64,000 nt of DNA from Casuarina equisetifolia (GCA_028551475.1 CM052358.1:25136853-25200852), one strand, 5' to 3'; positions 24,371-37,224 are shown, numbered from the stretch's first letter. Made by a program: numbers and translations. Notes: generated from the letters alone by a model not told the origin.

Positions 24371-25590
24371 TTTACAAAATTGATTTTTGTTGAAAACTTA
24401 AGTTAAACCTGACAACTACTTGTTTGTTTTGAAATACTTAAAACATAAATATTTTAATAACATAATAACAGTATTATATACTCACTAATATCAATTTTTA
24501 ATACAATTTATAAAGTAAAAAACATAATTAAAATGATTGTTTTGTACAAAAAAAAAATTACATAAAAGTAGAGTGAAAGATAAATGACAACAACTAGGCA
24601 TTTTGAAGGCCAAACTTCTCTTTCCTCATTGTCTTTCTTTTCTAGTAAAACTTCAAAGCTTTCCAATGAACTAAGGTTCTACAAGTTAGAAGATTTGAAA
24701 CTTTAAGCCAAAAACTAACTCATGGATTAGAGACACACTTTCTTTGTTTTAGATTTTACTACAAAGGATTACACCTCAAGTGTAAAACTTTTGTCTATCC
24801 CCATACATAGAGCGACATTAGACTCTAAGTTACATTAGGTAAAATGAATTCAACCTATGTTTTAATATTAAGTTAGAAGGCTAAAAAATCTTACCTAAAA
24901 ATAACTCAAAAATTAAAAAGTTCTCATTTTATTTAAGCTTTATTTTGTAAATATTTTTTTTATAAGACTATAATTTGCAAACTACGAACATTTTGATATT
25001 AACTATACTTTCTTTATTTTTCACACAACATTTTTTTAAAAAAAATTACAACATAGATAGTATAATTAGTATACTTGTTAGTGGAATGAGGTACATAAAC
25101 TTATAAAGGAAGGTTGCTACTTGCATGATGGATCACACAATTTGAAGTTTAAAAATAGTACTTACAAAACGAATTTGTTCATTTTCATGCAAGGATGAAG
25201 TTTTTTAAATGATCAGGAATTAAAGATAGTATGAAGTTAGTCACACTTTATAAATATTTTAAAATAGTAAATTAACAAATGAAAGTAATTTATCTTCATA
25301 TTAATTTAAATCGGTAGGTAATGATTTAGATAATTTAGATAATATATTATTTTTATATTGATTCGGAATGGAAATATTTTTAAATTGAAATTCTTATAAG
25401 CAAATAAAAACATCTTAAAGTAATTTAAGTAGAGTTATTTGAAGTAATTGAATAGGGGTTAAAAAAACGATCAGATCGGTAAAAGAGGACAAGAATCTGC
25501 TTGATCGAAGCTGGGACGCCTGATCGAAGCACTCAAAAGGAAATATGAACAGAGTATATTTTACTTCATCTGCCCCAAAAATTTCTCATC
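24371..25590. other. AT-rich spacer, nothing recognised
   Basis: The stretch is very AT-rich. Bases 24,380-24,600 align with 41,120-41,250 downstream of another TIR relic (AAAATTGATTTT, then ATTTTGTA and ATAAATGGCAAC-like text), so relic and spacer were copied together. No gene seen. Confidence 0.5.
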
Positions 25591-27185
25591 CTACTAAGTT
25601 TTCAAAAAGTCGACTGATTGTGGATTTATGAACAATTTGACAAGGAACGCAGTTCATCCTTTATCGCTTTGATGCGTTCCCAAACTGTAGAAGAAGCGAC
25701 CCCCAAAAACTTCGTGGAAATTAGCAATTTGCCACTTGCACTCTGTTTTGTCTATTTTTAATGATAACCCTGAGTAGTTGGAAATTCGAACGCCAAACGC
25801 CGGCGAGCGGTTGATCCAGCTCAATGCTCCTGAATCGTGACATCAAGCAAGGAACGTGAATTGCAACAAAACCAGCAAAGGCTTAGAGCCTTTGTGACTA
25901 ATTTGCATCACAAACGTCAAAATATTTGTGATGAAAATCCTTTATAGCATACGAATCTCTCTACCCGCTGGTCATGAAGAATTTTCGGAGAAAAGAGCCG
26001 ATAAATTTGGGAAGCTGGGGTAGGATGGCAGCGAGCAAGTCTTTGCTTTTTACGTTATGACTTTAACCCACGAATATTAGATTTACGTAAAACATTGGTT
26101 CGCAATGAAGCAAGCTTACCACAGCAACCCATTTTCTTACAAAGCGGATTGAGATGCATTTGAATGGAAACATGCCATTGATCCTTCTCAATTCACACTG
26201 GGAAGCAGATGTCCTTTGTATTTCTCATCCACTAAACATCCAATCTAGCATTCCCTTTGTCAAGCTTCAAAGCATAGGGTCCTCCCACATATAGGAAAAC
26301 ACTTGGAATTTTCATCTCCTTTTGTAGGGTTTTTGGAAATTTCTTCCTAAAGCATGATTGCATTGTTCAATAAATTTTACTTAATATCTATCTTCATACA
26401 ATGCCAAATTAATAAAATTATTATAATTAAACTGAGGTTAAATTTGACAAATATTTGTATACTTTGAAATACTTATTAAGATAATAATTTTAATTACATA
26501 ATAATAGAATATTTTGTATTTTTCCTTCTTTTAATTCAGATTATATATAAGATGCTTCCTTGTGCCCTAGAATTTACTTTTTTTACTTTTCATATTACCT
26601 TATTTGGAAATTAACTATAATTAATATAATTATTTGTGGAGGGAAGTATTTGAGGAAATTCATGGCAAGTCCCACCAAGGATCACTTAATTGGAAGACCA
26701 AATTTACCAAATTTACCAAATTTACCAAATGTTTACTACTACTTCAACTTCCTTTTAAAGCATGTAACTTTGAAATTTCTAAATCACTTTATATTTATTT
26801 AAAAAGGTGTTCTCACCATTTTGATAATTAATCGATGTTTCAAAAACAATAGCATCTCTACTTTTGATGTGGGCACCCTACGAATCTTTGCTTTTTAGCG
26901 CACAGTTTCGGCGAAAGCATTCCAAAAAAAGGAGTTCCAACTCATTCCCCACTTTAAAAAAGATGATTGATTGAAAGGGCTTTCGAGGACAACAAAACCA
27001 CAATGATTTTTTGTGGCCACTATTCCATATTTTCTATCCTTTCCATTACGACCTTGGACGTAAGAAATCTGAAAAGCTACGAAAAATTGGAGGGGAAGGT
27101 CATCAGCAATTCCCTGTAAAAGAAAGGCCAAACTTTCCCTGACCCACCATCTTTCTTTTAGAATGCAGCAACGAAACTTCCCATA
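25591..27185. repeat. TNL 5'-flank module copies upstream of TNL2
   Basis: Bases 25,590-25,790 align with 41,700-41,930 upstream of TNL3. Bases 25,850-26,560 align with 36,530-37,150 and 40,180-40,900 (shared AACGTCAAAATATTTG, then ATAGCATACGAATCTCT, then a long block ending ACGATTGCATTGTTCAATAA). A small run of three AAATTTACC-type repeats lies at 26,699-26,730. No gene seen. Confidence 0.6.
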
Positions 27186-27191
27186 TTGACC
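27186..27191 (+). promoter_or_regulatory. Candidate W-box 0.5 kb upstream of TNL2
   Basis: TTGACC sits in a block (ATTGACCACTTTTTCACGAG) nearly identical to the TNL1 block at 12,281-12,300. The equivalent site is altered in most gene-less copies of the module. It fits regulation by WRKY factors, but this is inference. Confidence 0.45.
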
Positions 27192-27689
27192 ACTTTTTCA
27201 CGAGGTGAACCGAAAGGTCTTCTAAAAAGAAGGAGAAACATCTTGGATGCTTGAATTGATAAGACGGGTATCATAAACATGGGGAAGAATTTCACTCAGA
27301 CAATTTCTCAGAAAATCTGCTTCATACGAAAGCGTGTATAAAGGAAGCCCCCAAGAGAAAAGCGAGAATGCATGTTACTGAACCGCTGCGTCTCTGCTTT
27401 TGACAAATTTTTGCTTTAAATAGGGTAGGTTCGATGATGCGTCCAAAAGTTCCGTCAAAGAAAGGAAGCGACTTTGGAAATTTAGTGGAAATTTCGTTAG
27501 ATTCTACTCTCTCTACTTTTCACAGTGATTGGAATATTTGAAAATTTGAACACAAAAGGCTGGGTGTGTAGAGCAATAACCCAATCCGCCGGATTCTATA
27601 TATTAGCCTTGCATTAAACATAGCTTGGGTGAGCCTCCTATTCCGCATATTAGCCTTCAACTAAACAAGCTTGTGAGTATCCTCCAGTG
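27192..27689 (+). promoter_or_regulatory. 5' flank and leader of TNL2
   Basis: Aligns along its length with the TNL1 flank. CTATATATTA at 27,596-27,605 is a plausible TATA box about 85 bases before the start codon. The leader contains AGCCTTGCATTAAACATAGC, a form of the array leader. TSS and leader introns cannot be determined from sequence. Confidence 0.4.
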
Positions 27690-30600
27690 ATGGCTTTGAG
27701 CACTCAGAGTGCCCCTTCATTCTCACCTCTTTCCTCTTTTTCTTCAACAACTCCATCAACTTATGATGTTTTCCTTAGTTTCCGTGGTGAAGACACCCGC
27801 TATGGTTTTATAGATCACTTGCATGCTGCTTTGAAGCAACGGGGCCTTACTATCTTCAAAGACGATGAAGAACTAGAGCAAGGAAATTCTATTTCTGAAA
27901 GTCTATCAAAGGCAATCAAAGAATCTCAATATGCTATTGTTGTCATTTCAAAGACCTTTGCATTCTCTAAATGGTGTCTAAAAGAGCTAAGCATGATCAT
28001 GGAATGCAAAAAGATTAGGCCAGAAGTTCTACCAGTTTTCTACCTTGTGGATCCCTCAGACGTTAGAAAGCAAAAGGGAATTTTTGCGCAAGCTTTTCAT
28101 AAACATAGTGAAGACTTGAAAGAAGATGAAAACCAGAGGAAAGCATGGAGGGCTGCGTTGACAGAAATTGCTAATATCTCCGGATGGCATGTACATAATA
28201 ACAGGTATTGTATAGAATTTTTTAAACTAAGCCTAATCGGCTCTACTAAGAACTTCTTTGTCAAAATTTACTTAATTTAATTGTTAAACTTTAGCTATCC
28301 TTAATTTTATTTAATTTTAATTAGTAACCTTTTTACCAGGCCTGAAGCAACCATTGTTAAGGAAATCACTAGGAAGATACTGTGTGGGTTGCGAAGCAAT
28401 CCATCAAAGGTCTTTGAAGATTTTGTTGGCATAGAATCTCAAGTGAAGAAATTGATTTCCTTACTTCATTTAGAAATGGATGATGTTAGGTGCATTGGGA
28501 TTCATGGGATGGGTGGCGTTGGTAAAACAACATTAGCTAAAGCCCTCTACGACATTGTTTGTTGTGATTTTGATGCTAGCAGTTTTATTTGTTGTAACAA
28601 TAATAATAGAAGTTGTAATATAGATGAGTTGCAAGAACAAATTATTCATGATATCTTGGGGGAAAATAAAATGAAAATATGGAACTTTTATTGTGGAACC
28701 GATGTGTTAAGGAAGAGATTAAGCAATAAAAGAGTCTTTATTGTTTTGGATGACGTGAATCGTCAACAATTACAAGTATTAGTAGGGAAACCTAGTTTGT
28801 TTGGTAAAGGGAGTAGAATAGTCCTCACAGGTAGGGACTGTCAATTTTGGAGGAGAATTGTGAGTGAGATTTATGAAGTTCAACCATTGGAACACAAAGA
28901 TGCGTTACAACTCTTTTGCCAGAATGCATTCAATAAATCTTATCCAGAATAGAGTTTTGTAGAGTTGACAATAAATATCATAAGACTAGTTGCAGGCCTT
29001 CCTTTAGCCTTAAAAGTTATTGGATCTTTCTTGTTTGGCATGGAAATTGGTGTGTGGAATAGTGCCCTTCATGCTTTAAAAGTATGTCCTAGAAATGAAA
29101 TTTTGGATAAGCTTGAAATAAGTTATGGTAGTTTGGAGGATGTGGAAAAAGAAATGTTTTTAGACATTGCATGTTTTTTCAACGGGATCGCAAACACCAA
29201 AGTTCTACCTATCTTCGAAAGTCTTGATTATTATCCAAATTTCCATTTTGAAGTTCTAAAAAACAAATCTCTTATAAAGATTTCACTGAAAGGGATAATT
29301 TGGATGCATGATTTGTTAAGAACAATGGGTCAACGAATAATCTATCAATTATCCCCAATGGAGCCTGGCAATAGAAGCAGATTATGGTGCAGTAAAGATA
29401 TTGTTCGTGTGCTAAAGAATAATTCTGTAAGTGTTTAACTATAAATGTGAACATGGGAAAGAAAGCTTGATATCATTTTAAAGTATCTATGAATTATTTT
29501 TACCATGCTAATTTTATTTTTCTTATTGTGTAGGGGACTGATGCAGTTATAGGAATTGTCTTTAACCATTATGATTCAAAAGTACAAGAATTAAGTTTTG
29601 AAGCTTTCTCAAAAATGAGAAATTTGAAAGTGCTTATTATAGGTGAAGATAACTATATGCTTGGGAAGGTAAAATGGTTTGGAGATCCCTCAAGACTAAT
29701 ACTAAGCAATGAGTTATGTGTTTTGGAATGGTTGGATTTTCCTATGAATTCCTTGCCAAGTAGCTTTCAACCGGAAAATCTTGTTAAGCTTTGTATAAGA
29801 CACAACATGATTGAAGTACTATGGCTTGGAAGAAGAGTAAGACTTCAGCTTTGTTTTTTTTTTTTTTCTTTTAATTTTGTTTATTATTTTCTCTAACTTT
29901 TAATGTTTGTCTATAACAACAGGCTTTTGATAGATTAAAGTACATTGACCTTAGGTCTTCATACAACTTACAAGAGATACCAGATTTGAGTGGAGTTCCA
30001 AATCTTGAGGTATTAAATTGTGAATTTTGTTCACGTTTGAGGAAGATTCATCCCTCCATTGGAGCTCTCAAAAAGCTTTTACAGTTGAACCTACAATATT
30101 GCAAACAACTTGTGAGACTCCCAAAGAAAATTTGTTGGGAATCTCTAGAGAGTCTTGATCTTTCTTATTGTGTAAGACTTGAAAATTTTCCAGAGAATGT
30201 TTGTACTATGACTTCTTTAAGTCTTCTCAAGGTACCTGGGACTAGGATTAGAATACCATCATTATGGATGGAGAGTCTATCATCTCTTACAATGCTTGAT
30301 ATATCTGGTTACATTGAACAAATACGGCATTTTGAAGTCTCATCACACCATTTCTGCCAATTTATTGACTTGCACTACAATAGTATTTCCTGCCTTCATT
30401 GGTTATCAAATTTGAGCTTTTTAACATCGTTAGATTTATGTGGTCGTAACCTATTAGATGAAGACATTCCTAATGATATTAGTTATTTATCCTTACTTCA
30501 AGTATTAAATCTTTCCAGTAATTTGTTTACAAAAATACCACAAGGCATCTGTCAACTTTCCCATCTTCGTACTCTTTGCCTATGTGATTGTAAGTACCTT

Positions 30601-31833
30601 CAATCATTGTCCATGTCTCTACCCCTAGGTGTAAGCTCTTTATCATACCCTAGTGACATTTACCTAAGTTTCAGGAAGTGCAATCTATTGAATGAAGCAA
30701 TCCCCAGTGATTTTGGGTGCTTATCATGGGCTAGTTTTTTAGATTTATCTGGAAACAAATTTGTAACATTACCACATAGGTTTTGTCAACTCTCCAAGCT
30801 TAAACATCTTGTAATGGAAGATTGTAGTCAACTTCGTGCATTACCAAAACTTCCATTAAGCCTACGATATTTACGGATAACAAATTGTCCATTTATCGAG
30901 ATGGGTTATTCTCAAACGGAGGTGAGGACACTCCAATTATGCAACAATATTTGGTTTTCCGTGGCCAACAGTACTAGTGATACTAGCACACCATATAAGA
31001 TAATCCAAGTAAATCCACAACATTTATCGGGTTCACAAAGAGTAAGTTGCTTTCTTTCATTTTTAAAACCTGTTTATTATGATAATGTACAATTTTCATA
31101 GGTCGCATCTTTTTCCATCTGATTATTATTTTTTTTGTTTCCTCTTCAGCCTTACAAATTTGATGATGAAGGAGATATATTTGCATGGGGCCCTATGTTG
31201 GGACTTGAAATCCCTAGGTGGTTCAACCGTACGAGCACCAATCCTTTAGGGAAAATTCAATTTCAGGTAGATGTGGATTTGGAATGCAAAAATATGGGAT
31301 TGGCTTTGTTCGTTGTTTATCAAGTTCATGAGCATGAGAATTCAAATGGTAGCAATTCTGGATATAGTCATCCTGTATTGCCTGAGTTTGCTTGCCGATT
31401 TCAGTCCTCTAATATTTGTCGAGAAGTGACCTTGGTTTTCCCTGTTCCTGAAGTCCCTTTTGCTGGCCCAAATGGATTTTGGGCTTATATACCAGATGAT
31501 TTGTTATATTATAAAGGGTGGTGTTTGGATAAACCTTGTGATCTTGAGGCTTCAATTGAAACAAGCAGCTTAAATGTAGAGGTAAGGGATTGTGGGATAT
31601 GCGTGGTAACCAAGCAAAATATTTCAGAGTTTTATGATGTTCTTCATAGCATTTCTCCTCGTGGTTTGAAATTAAAAAATTATGAGGATTTTGAATTTGA
31701 ATTGCTTGTTGGTGATAATGACAGCAGTAAATCATGGGTTTCCAATGTTGAGAAGAAATCAAGTGATTGTGATGATGTGGGGTACGTTAGGTACATAATC
31801 AGGCTGTATAAGAGGTGTTTTAAGTTCTGGTAG
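27690..31833 (+). pseudogene. TNL2: near-intact TIR-NBS-LRR gene with one premature stop
   Basis: Five exons are inferred: 27,690-28,204 (TIR), 28,340-29,426 (NB-ARC), 29,534-29,836 and 29,923-31,041 (LRRs), 31,150-31,833 (C-JID). All introns are GT-AG and the phases fit, giving 1,235 codons. Residues 25-37 are YDVFLSFRGEDTR; the probable NADase Glu is E99 in SKWCLKEL. The P-loop GMGGVGKTT lies at 228-236, Walker B FIVLDD near 305, SRIVLTGRD near 330. The only break is TAG at 28,950-28,952 (codon 376, where TNL1 and TNL3 have GAG and AAG), before GLPLAL, FLDIACFF, the MHD motif (WMHDLLRTMG) and the LRRs. The C-JID (LEIPRWF) binds effectors in known TNLs. The ATG follows a GTG that is not the start. 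As read it encodes a 375-residue TIR-NB protein; TIR-NB proteins do act in immunity in Arabidopsis. A polymorphism or assembly error is possible. Confidence 0.93.
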
Positions 31834-34800
31834 CATTTCTCCGAATGGTTTATAATTAAAATTTTTTGAGGAGTTTCATTTTTTGGGTGTGGGCTGGTAT
31901 CTATGAATAAATCTATTGTGATGATAAGAGAGAATTGAGTGACCGCGCAGATGAAAGCGCACAAGAGGTTGAATCTAAGAGTGAACGAAGGATACTTTCT
32001 TCCTTATTGCTTCGGCCTCCTAGTTCCAACGCTTGATGGATGCTACTTCAATATCACCTTGTTGCATCAACTATCACTCGATGTCAACGGTAACCTTCCT
32101 TGACTCCTTTGCAATTCATGTTAAGCCAAACGGTGGGATAACCTTTGTATTTCTTGCCCACTTGTTGGCAATCGACCATTTTTGTTTATCTAATGGTAAA
32201 TTTTGGCTTACTCAAAATGTACTTTCTCATCTTTCCTGTTGAATTAGTTTTATTTGGCTACTTTATTAGCTTACAACAGAGTTTAGCAAATTGTAATACA
32301 TTAATATAGGTGACATACATTGTGAAATGGTTTTTTTTTTTTAATTATGAGCTTACCAAAATGAATTTGTCTTAGTTTGGAAGTGACTTGTATTAGAAGG
32401 TGCTAAATTTTAAAACTGTTCTTATAAAATTTTTATTTTATGAGAATATATTTATGGAATGACTTTTTAAAATTTTTATTGCAAATTCAATCACTAGACC
32501 ATAATTTATTCATGAAAATTTATCATTTATTCATCATTAATAATTAATTTAGTTATAAAAGTGCTATGAGACGTCAAATTAATTCTTATACTTATTTTTA
32601 GCTATTTTCATAAGGTAATTTTATTCATATTACACACTTTTGATAAATCACTTTTAATATTTTATAATTTATCAAAGATTTCTTTGTTAAAGAACAAACA
32701 TACATGTATATGCTCAATAATTCTAACAACAATATTATGTTGAGGAAGCCTTAAGTCTTTAATATCGATATAAATACAAATTTATTTTTTATATTGTTTT
32801 TCTAATTCTTTATAACATTTGTAGGTCATTTATTTTCTGATGTTATTTTAATGATAGTGTTTTAAGTATAGACATTTCGAGCCACCATTATGTATAATGA
32901 AACAAAATGATGATATTTGAATAGAATAACATCTCGAAAAAGTTAAATAAAATGATGTATTGTACTGTGTGGATTAGAATCAACCCATCGAGTTATATAT
33001 ACTCTGCCCTTTGCATTGTAACATAAACGACTCTGCTTTTGATGCAATTAGTGAGGCAAGAGCTCTGCTTTTCACACTGCAACTTCGAGGTACTAAACGC
33101 TGGAGTGGCCCGGAAACCTACAACACCCCCTATGAACAGTATACTTGCCTTCAGGAAGGAGATATTTTGTCGACCCAATTCCAATATGAACAGTATGTCT
33201 TAAAGTTTTTTTAATAATTATAATCTTTGTACATAAATTGTACATGTGCATTTGTATAGAAAAGACATGCATTTATTCTTTCTTGATCGCAATAAGAGTG
33301 CTAACAAAAACGAGACCCTTTCTTGGACAATTTGTTGATCTGGTTGTAACATTAGGTTAAATTTAAAAGGTGCTTGTATTTTTTGGGACCATTAATTGCT
33401 GTTTTGTGTGATCCCTTTCTTGGTTATCATGAGTAAGGTCCGTGAGCTTGACAGCTTTCAAAAGAAAAGGAGAAATGAATGGTCAATGAGCATAAGAACT
33501 TTAGATAAGAGTATTCGATGGTCGTATGCTACTACTCTTTTCTCGAGTTTGTTTGCCAATTGCAACTTAATAGGATGCTTCAATAGCTGTGAGGCCTAAC
33601 CAGAACTACTTTTGCTATATCCACCAATAAGTTGTTGGACAACTTAGCCATGTCAAGCATATAAAGAAAACGTCGAAGGAGACAAAAAAGTTTGTTTAGG
33701 AATCGAGAAATGTACAAATTTATACTACTCTAGACATTGATTACATGTGTTAGGACCAGGAGAACAAGAAAGGATTACATTGCTCATGAAGTTTGTAGTC
33801 ATAACATTTTCTTGAATAGGTATAGATAAGTAATTTAAATTTGATTTGAAAAATTCTCTTGCTGCCTACTATGGGAAACAAAATTCTTATATTATATGAT
33901 TATCTTGATATTCAATGCCATGGACTTTAAGGTATTAAGATATAATAGGCAATTAACTCTAAAAAACCTATGTGAAATTTGTTTGTAGTAAAAGAATGGG
34001 ATGAATGATGGAGGAAGATGATCGAAGGATGAATAAGGAGAAATGGTAATTTCCATCCTCCATATTTCTTTTTGATTCATGAGATTTTCATATTTTTTCT
34101 TGAGTTGAGATGTTATAAGTAATATCATTTGGGACAAAAATGACCCACATTGTATGCTAGTGGTAAATAAAAAGTTACTATAAAAGAACTAGTGGGTTTG
34201 CATGTCCATTCTTAGCTAGCTTAGTTTGGTAACAGGGGCCTACCCAAATGATTAAGGTTTGAGACACCCTACAACCCCCTTCCTTTAGATACCTACCCAA
34301 AACATCTAGTGGATTTACATACGCATACCTTCACTTATGAATATTTTTCACTTGGTTTTAAGTTGGTGTGAATTTACGTGCATCAATGCCAAGAAATGGA
34401 GTACTATATGATATTTTGGTGCTTGTACATTATGATGTAAAATTAATGCATTTGAAGGGTGCCAAGTTACTAATATGTGAACTAATTTCTATGTGGCAAA
34501 ATAAGTACAAGTACATAATGTTTTGTTGATAGCTATTGGCAAATGTTTAACTCAAGTAAATTTTTTATGACAAAATTTTTAGCTTTATTTGGCCTTTGAG
34601 ATATATTGTTCATCCTCTTTAATTCTTGGTGATTTCTTGAAGTAACATTTTCTTGGTTTGTTTTTAGGTATGGTAGCACCAATGATTGGAAGATGTTCAG
34701 AGAAGTTTTTGACTGTTTTCAATTGAGATCATTGAATAGTAATTTTTAGTTTTTGGGAGGAAGCAAAGCTGGTGACATCATAATAGCTTATGTAATAGTT

Positions 34801-35067
34801 ACAATGGATAATATGCCAACTCTTATTTCTTAGCATTAATTTTCATTTCCCTTTTGTCTTTGTTTTCACCCCTTATTTTCTAGAAAGATGGTGGGTTTTG
34901 GTTCAGGTTATATAGAGAGACGATGAGTAAACATTTGTTATAATGGGTTCTTTTTTGGTTCATCTTTGATACGTACTTTTCTCTTGAATTTTGAGTACTT
35001 ATTTATTAACTTTTCAAGGGCAGGAATTTTTAGTTATTCTAATTTTCTTCTTTTATTTTTGAGTTAT
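31834..35067. repeat. 3' flank of TNL2, colinear with that of TNL3
   Basis: Colinear with 46,649-49,510 for about 2.85 kb, for example 31,915-31,960 with 46,735-46,790, 32,035-32,250 with 46,870-47,080, 32,955-33,060 with 47,825-47,930, and 34,560-34,690 with 49,390-49,505. At 34,880-35,060 it matches 50,755-50,960 and 52,240-52,400. Small frames occur but are not conserved in length between the copies, so I do not call a gene. Confidence 0.7.
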
Positions 35068-35470
35068 TCTAATTTAAGTACTTTTCATGCATTGCCAAAA
35101 CTCCCATTAAGCCTATATTGTTTATCAAAACAAATTGTCCATTAGTGAAGATAGGTTATTATCAAATGGACATGATGTCACTCCAATTATGTAATAGTGT
35201 TTGGTTTTCTAAGACAAACAATACTGGTGATGGCAACATACCATATAAGGTCGTGCCAGTAAATCCACAACATTTATTGGACTCAAGATAAGGAAGTTGC
35301 TTTCAGAATCCGCTATAGATATGTTTTCTTTTCGAAGGACAAAAAATAGTAAGTGTTTTTTTTTTTCAAAATTTGCTATGATCCATGTTGTCGTAATCCA
35401 CATCTCTTTCTATTTTATTTTTCTTTTTTCAGTATTACAAAATTGAAGATAATGAAGATAGCATTAGTGC
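35068..35470 (+). pseudogene. TNL relic: end of exon 4, intron, start of exon 5
   Basis: GCATTGCCAAAACTCCCATT encodes the ALPKLPLSL segment found at the end of the LRR exon of TNL2 and TNL3. It is followed by the GYYQMD, WFSKTNN and PYKVVPVNPQHL-like segments, an intron with a TTTTTTCAG acceptor at about 35,433, and exon 5 beginning YYKIEDNEDS. It is joined abruptly to a 3'-flank module on its left. Both ends are lost, so it is a fragment left by unequal exchange. Confidence 0.8.
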
Positions 35471-36100
35471 AGTAAAAAACCAAGTTTCACAACTACGAAA
35501 GAAAATAATAATGCTCTCTTTTTTTTTTACTTGAAGAAATCAAATTTCAAAACTCCAACCATTTCTTTCTTAAATTGATTTTTTTTCTTAGATCTTTTGA
35601 AATTCATGCTGAAAAGAGTTTTTATATAATTTGACCATATAAAAACAAAAAAAAAAAAAACACAACTGGTCTAATGAAATCATAGAGCTACTGCTTTTCC
35701 ATCTATCAACATCCTTCAACTTTTCAAAATTCGTTTCTTTACATAAATTTCAGACTTTGTCTCTGCTGTCCGAATCAGACCGGTATTACAAAGATGTAAT
35801 CGGCATCAAATGTTCATATAGTTTCTCAACGAATAGCTGTTCGAGGAGATGGCTGATGTGGCTGAAATAGACACAGTGGACACAGTGGACGTCAATACTT
35901 GGGCCTGACGTGGGGGACTAATCCATGGTGGAAGGCCGATCCTTTGATCCCCAACTGGCTGCCAGTTGGTTTCCACCTCTACCACATGAGAAATATCTGC
36001 CAGTTCCCTTTCGTAGGCTTTGTAGCTGGTTTAGTTTCACACTTTCTTAAGGAATGTATCTAAGAGACGAGTATATGTTTCGTTTTTCTTTATAACAAAA
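35471..36100. other. Spacer and start of a repeat shared with 40 kb
   Basis: No gene. Bases 35,960-36,100 align with 40,035-40,175 (CAGTTGGTTTCCACCTCTAC). A short direct repeat ACAGTGGACACAGTGGAC lies at 35,872-35,889. A CAGACTTTGT block near 35,750 recurs at 22,850. Confidence 0.5.
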
Positions 36101-36493
36101 TGCAGCGGTCCAGAAACTCAGTTTGAGAACATCAATAGAATTCAACACAATCAAAGTTTGGCATTATATCTAATCTTGAAAGAAATTGAAAATATACAAT
36201 TAATGAGATTACTTTGAGGAAACCTGAGACCTCTCTATATTTCTACACGGAATTTTGATTAACAACAAGCTTATTTTTTAACTCAGATTCTTCTCATATT
36301 TATAATTATTGGCCACCTGTGACTAACTCTATTTAACAACTTATTAACATAAGCCAACAGACTCTAACAGCTTCTAACTGCTTATTGACTAGGACAACTT
36401 CTTTATCTTCATTCTTATCTGAATTTGGCAATTCATCTGCTGACATGAACCTTTAGAAGCTGACGTGGCTGGTGCATTTCCTGGACCGCCGCA
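36101..36493 (-). mobile_element. Probable solo LTR (fossil), 393 bp
   Basis: The segment interrupts a repeat that is continuous at 40,175 and at 25,870 (AACAAAACCA). It begins TGCAGCGGTCCAG and ends CTGGACCGCCGCA, a 13-bp inverted repeat with one mismatch. CAAAA lies on both sides (36,096-36,100 and 36,494-36,498). TG...CA ends, a 5-bp duplication and a TATAAATATGAG box on the minus strand point to a solo LTR. A non-autonomous DNA transposon is the alternative. No protein is encoded. Confidence 0.75.
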
Positions 36494-36498
36494 CAAAA

Positions 36499-37224
36499 CA
36501 AAAAAAATGCTTATAGCCTTTGCTATGTATTTCTGGGTGAGTTGCTAGGTATAGGTTTTTCATGAATCAATGCAAACGTCAAAATATTTGGGATGAAAAT
36601 TCTTTAATAGCATACGAATCTCTTTACCCGCTGGTCACGAAGAACTTTCGGAGAAAAGAGCCGATAAAGCTGGGAAGCGGATTTCGGGTGGCAGCGAGCA
36701 ATTTTTTGCTTTTTACGTGATGACTGAGACCCACGAACATTGCTTCGCAATGAAGCAGGATCAATACAGCAGCCCAATTCTTTATAAAGCGGATTGAGAT
36801 GAATTTGGATGGCAACATGCCATTGGATCTTTGTCGGTTCACACTGAGATGCTGATATGTTTTGTATTTTTCATTTACCAGACATCCATCCGCCATTCAC
36901 TTGCTTAAGCTTCAGAGCATGGGGCCCCCCTACATTCAGGAAAAGAATTGAAATTTCCATCTCTTTATGTAGGCTTTTGGAAATTTCCTCCTAAAGCACG
37001 ATTGCATTGTTCAATAAATTTTACTTAATCTATTTTCAGACAATACCAGATTAATAAAATTTTGATGATTAAATTGAAGTTAAATTTGGCAATTATTTGT
37101 ATTCTTTGAAATACTTATTTTGTATTTTCATTCTTTTAAATCAAATTGTATGTGAAGATACTTCCTTGTGCCCTATTCACATAGGTTAGGAGCTAAGTAC
37201 CTCTTAGTTTGAGAAGAATTATTG
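36499..37224. repeat. TNL 5'-flank module copy
   Basis: Aligns with 40,185-40,930 and 25,870-26,570 over most of its length (ATAGCATACGAATCTCTTTA, then a GAACTTTCG block, GCTTCGCAATGAAGCA, TCAGAGCATGGGG). No TIR start follows. No gene seen. Confidence 0.6.

Noticed and set aside
26699-26730. Short direct repeats (AAATTTACC) as a CRISPR-like array
   Set aside because: Three contiguous 9-bp units without spacers in a plant nuclear genome are ordinary replication slippage.
31409-31964. Minus-strand frames over the end of TNL2
   Set aside because: They are antisense to the C-JID exon, with no domain and no separate promoter or homologue.
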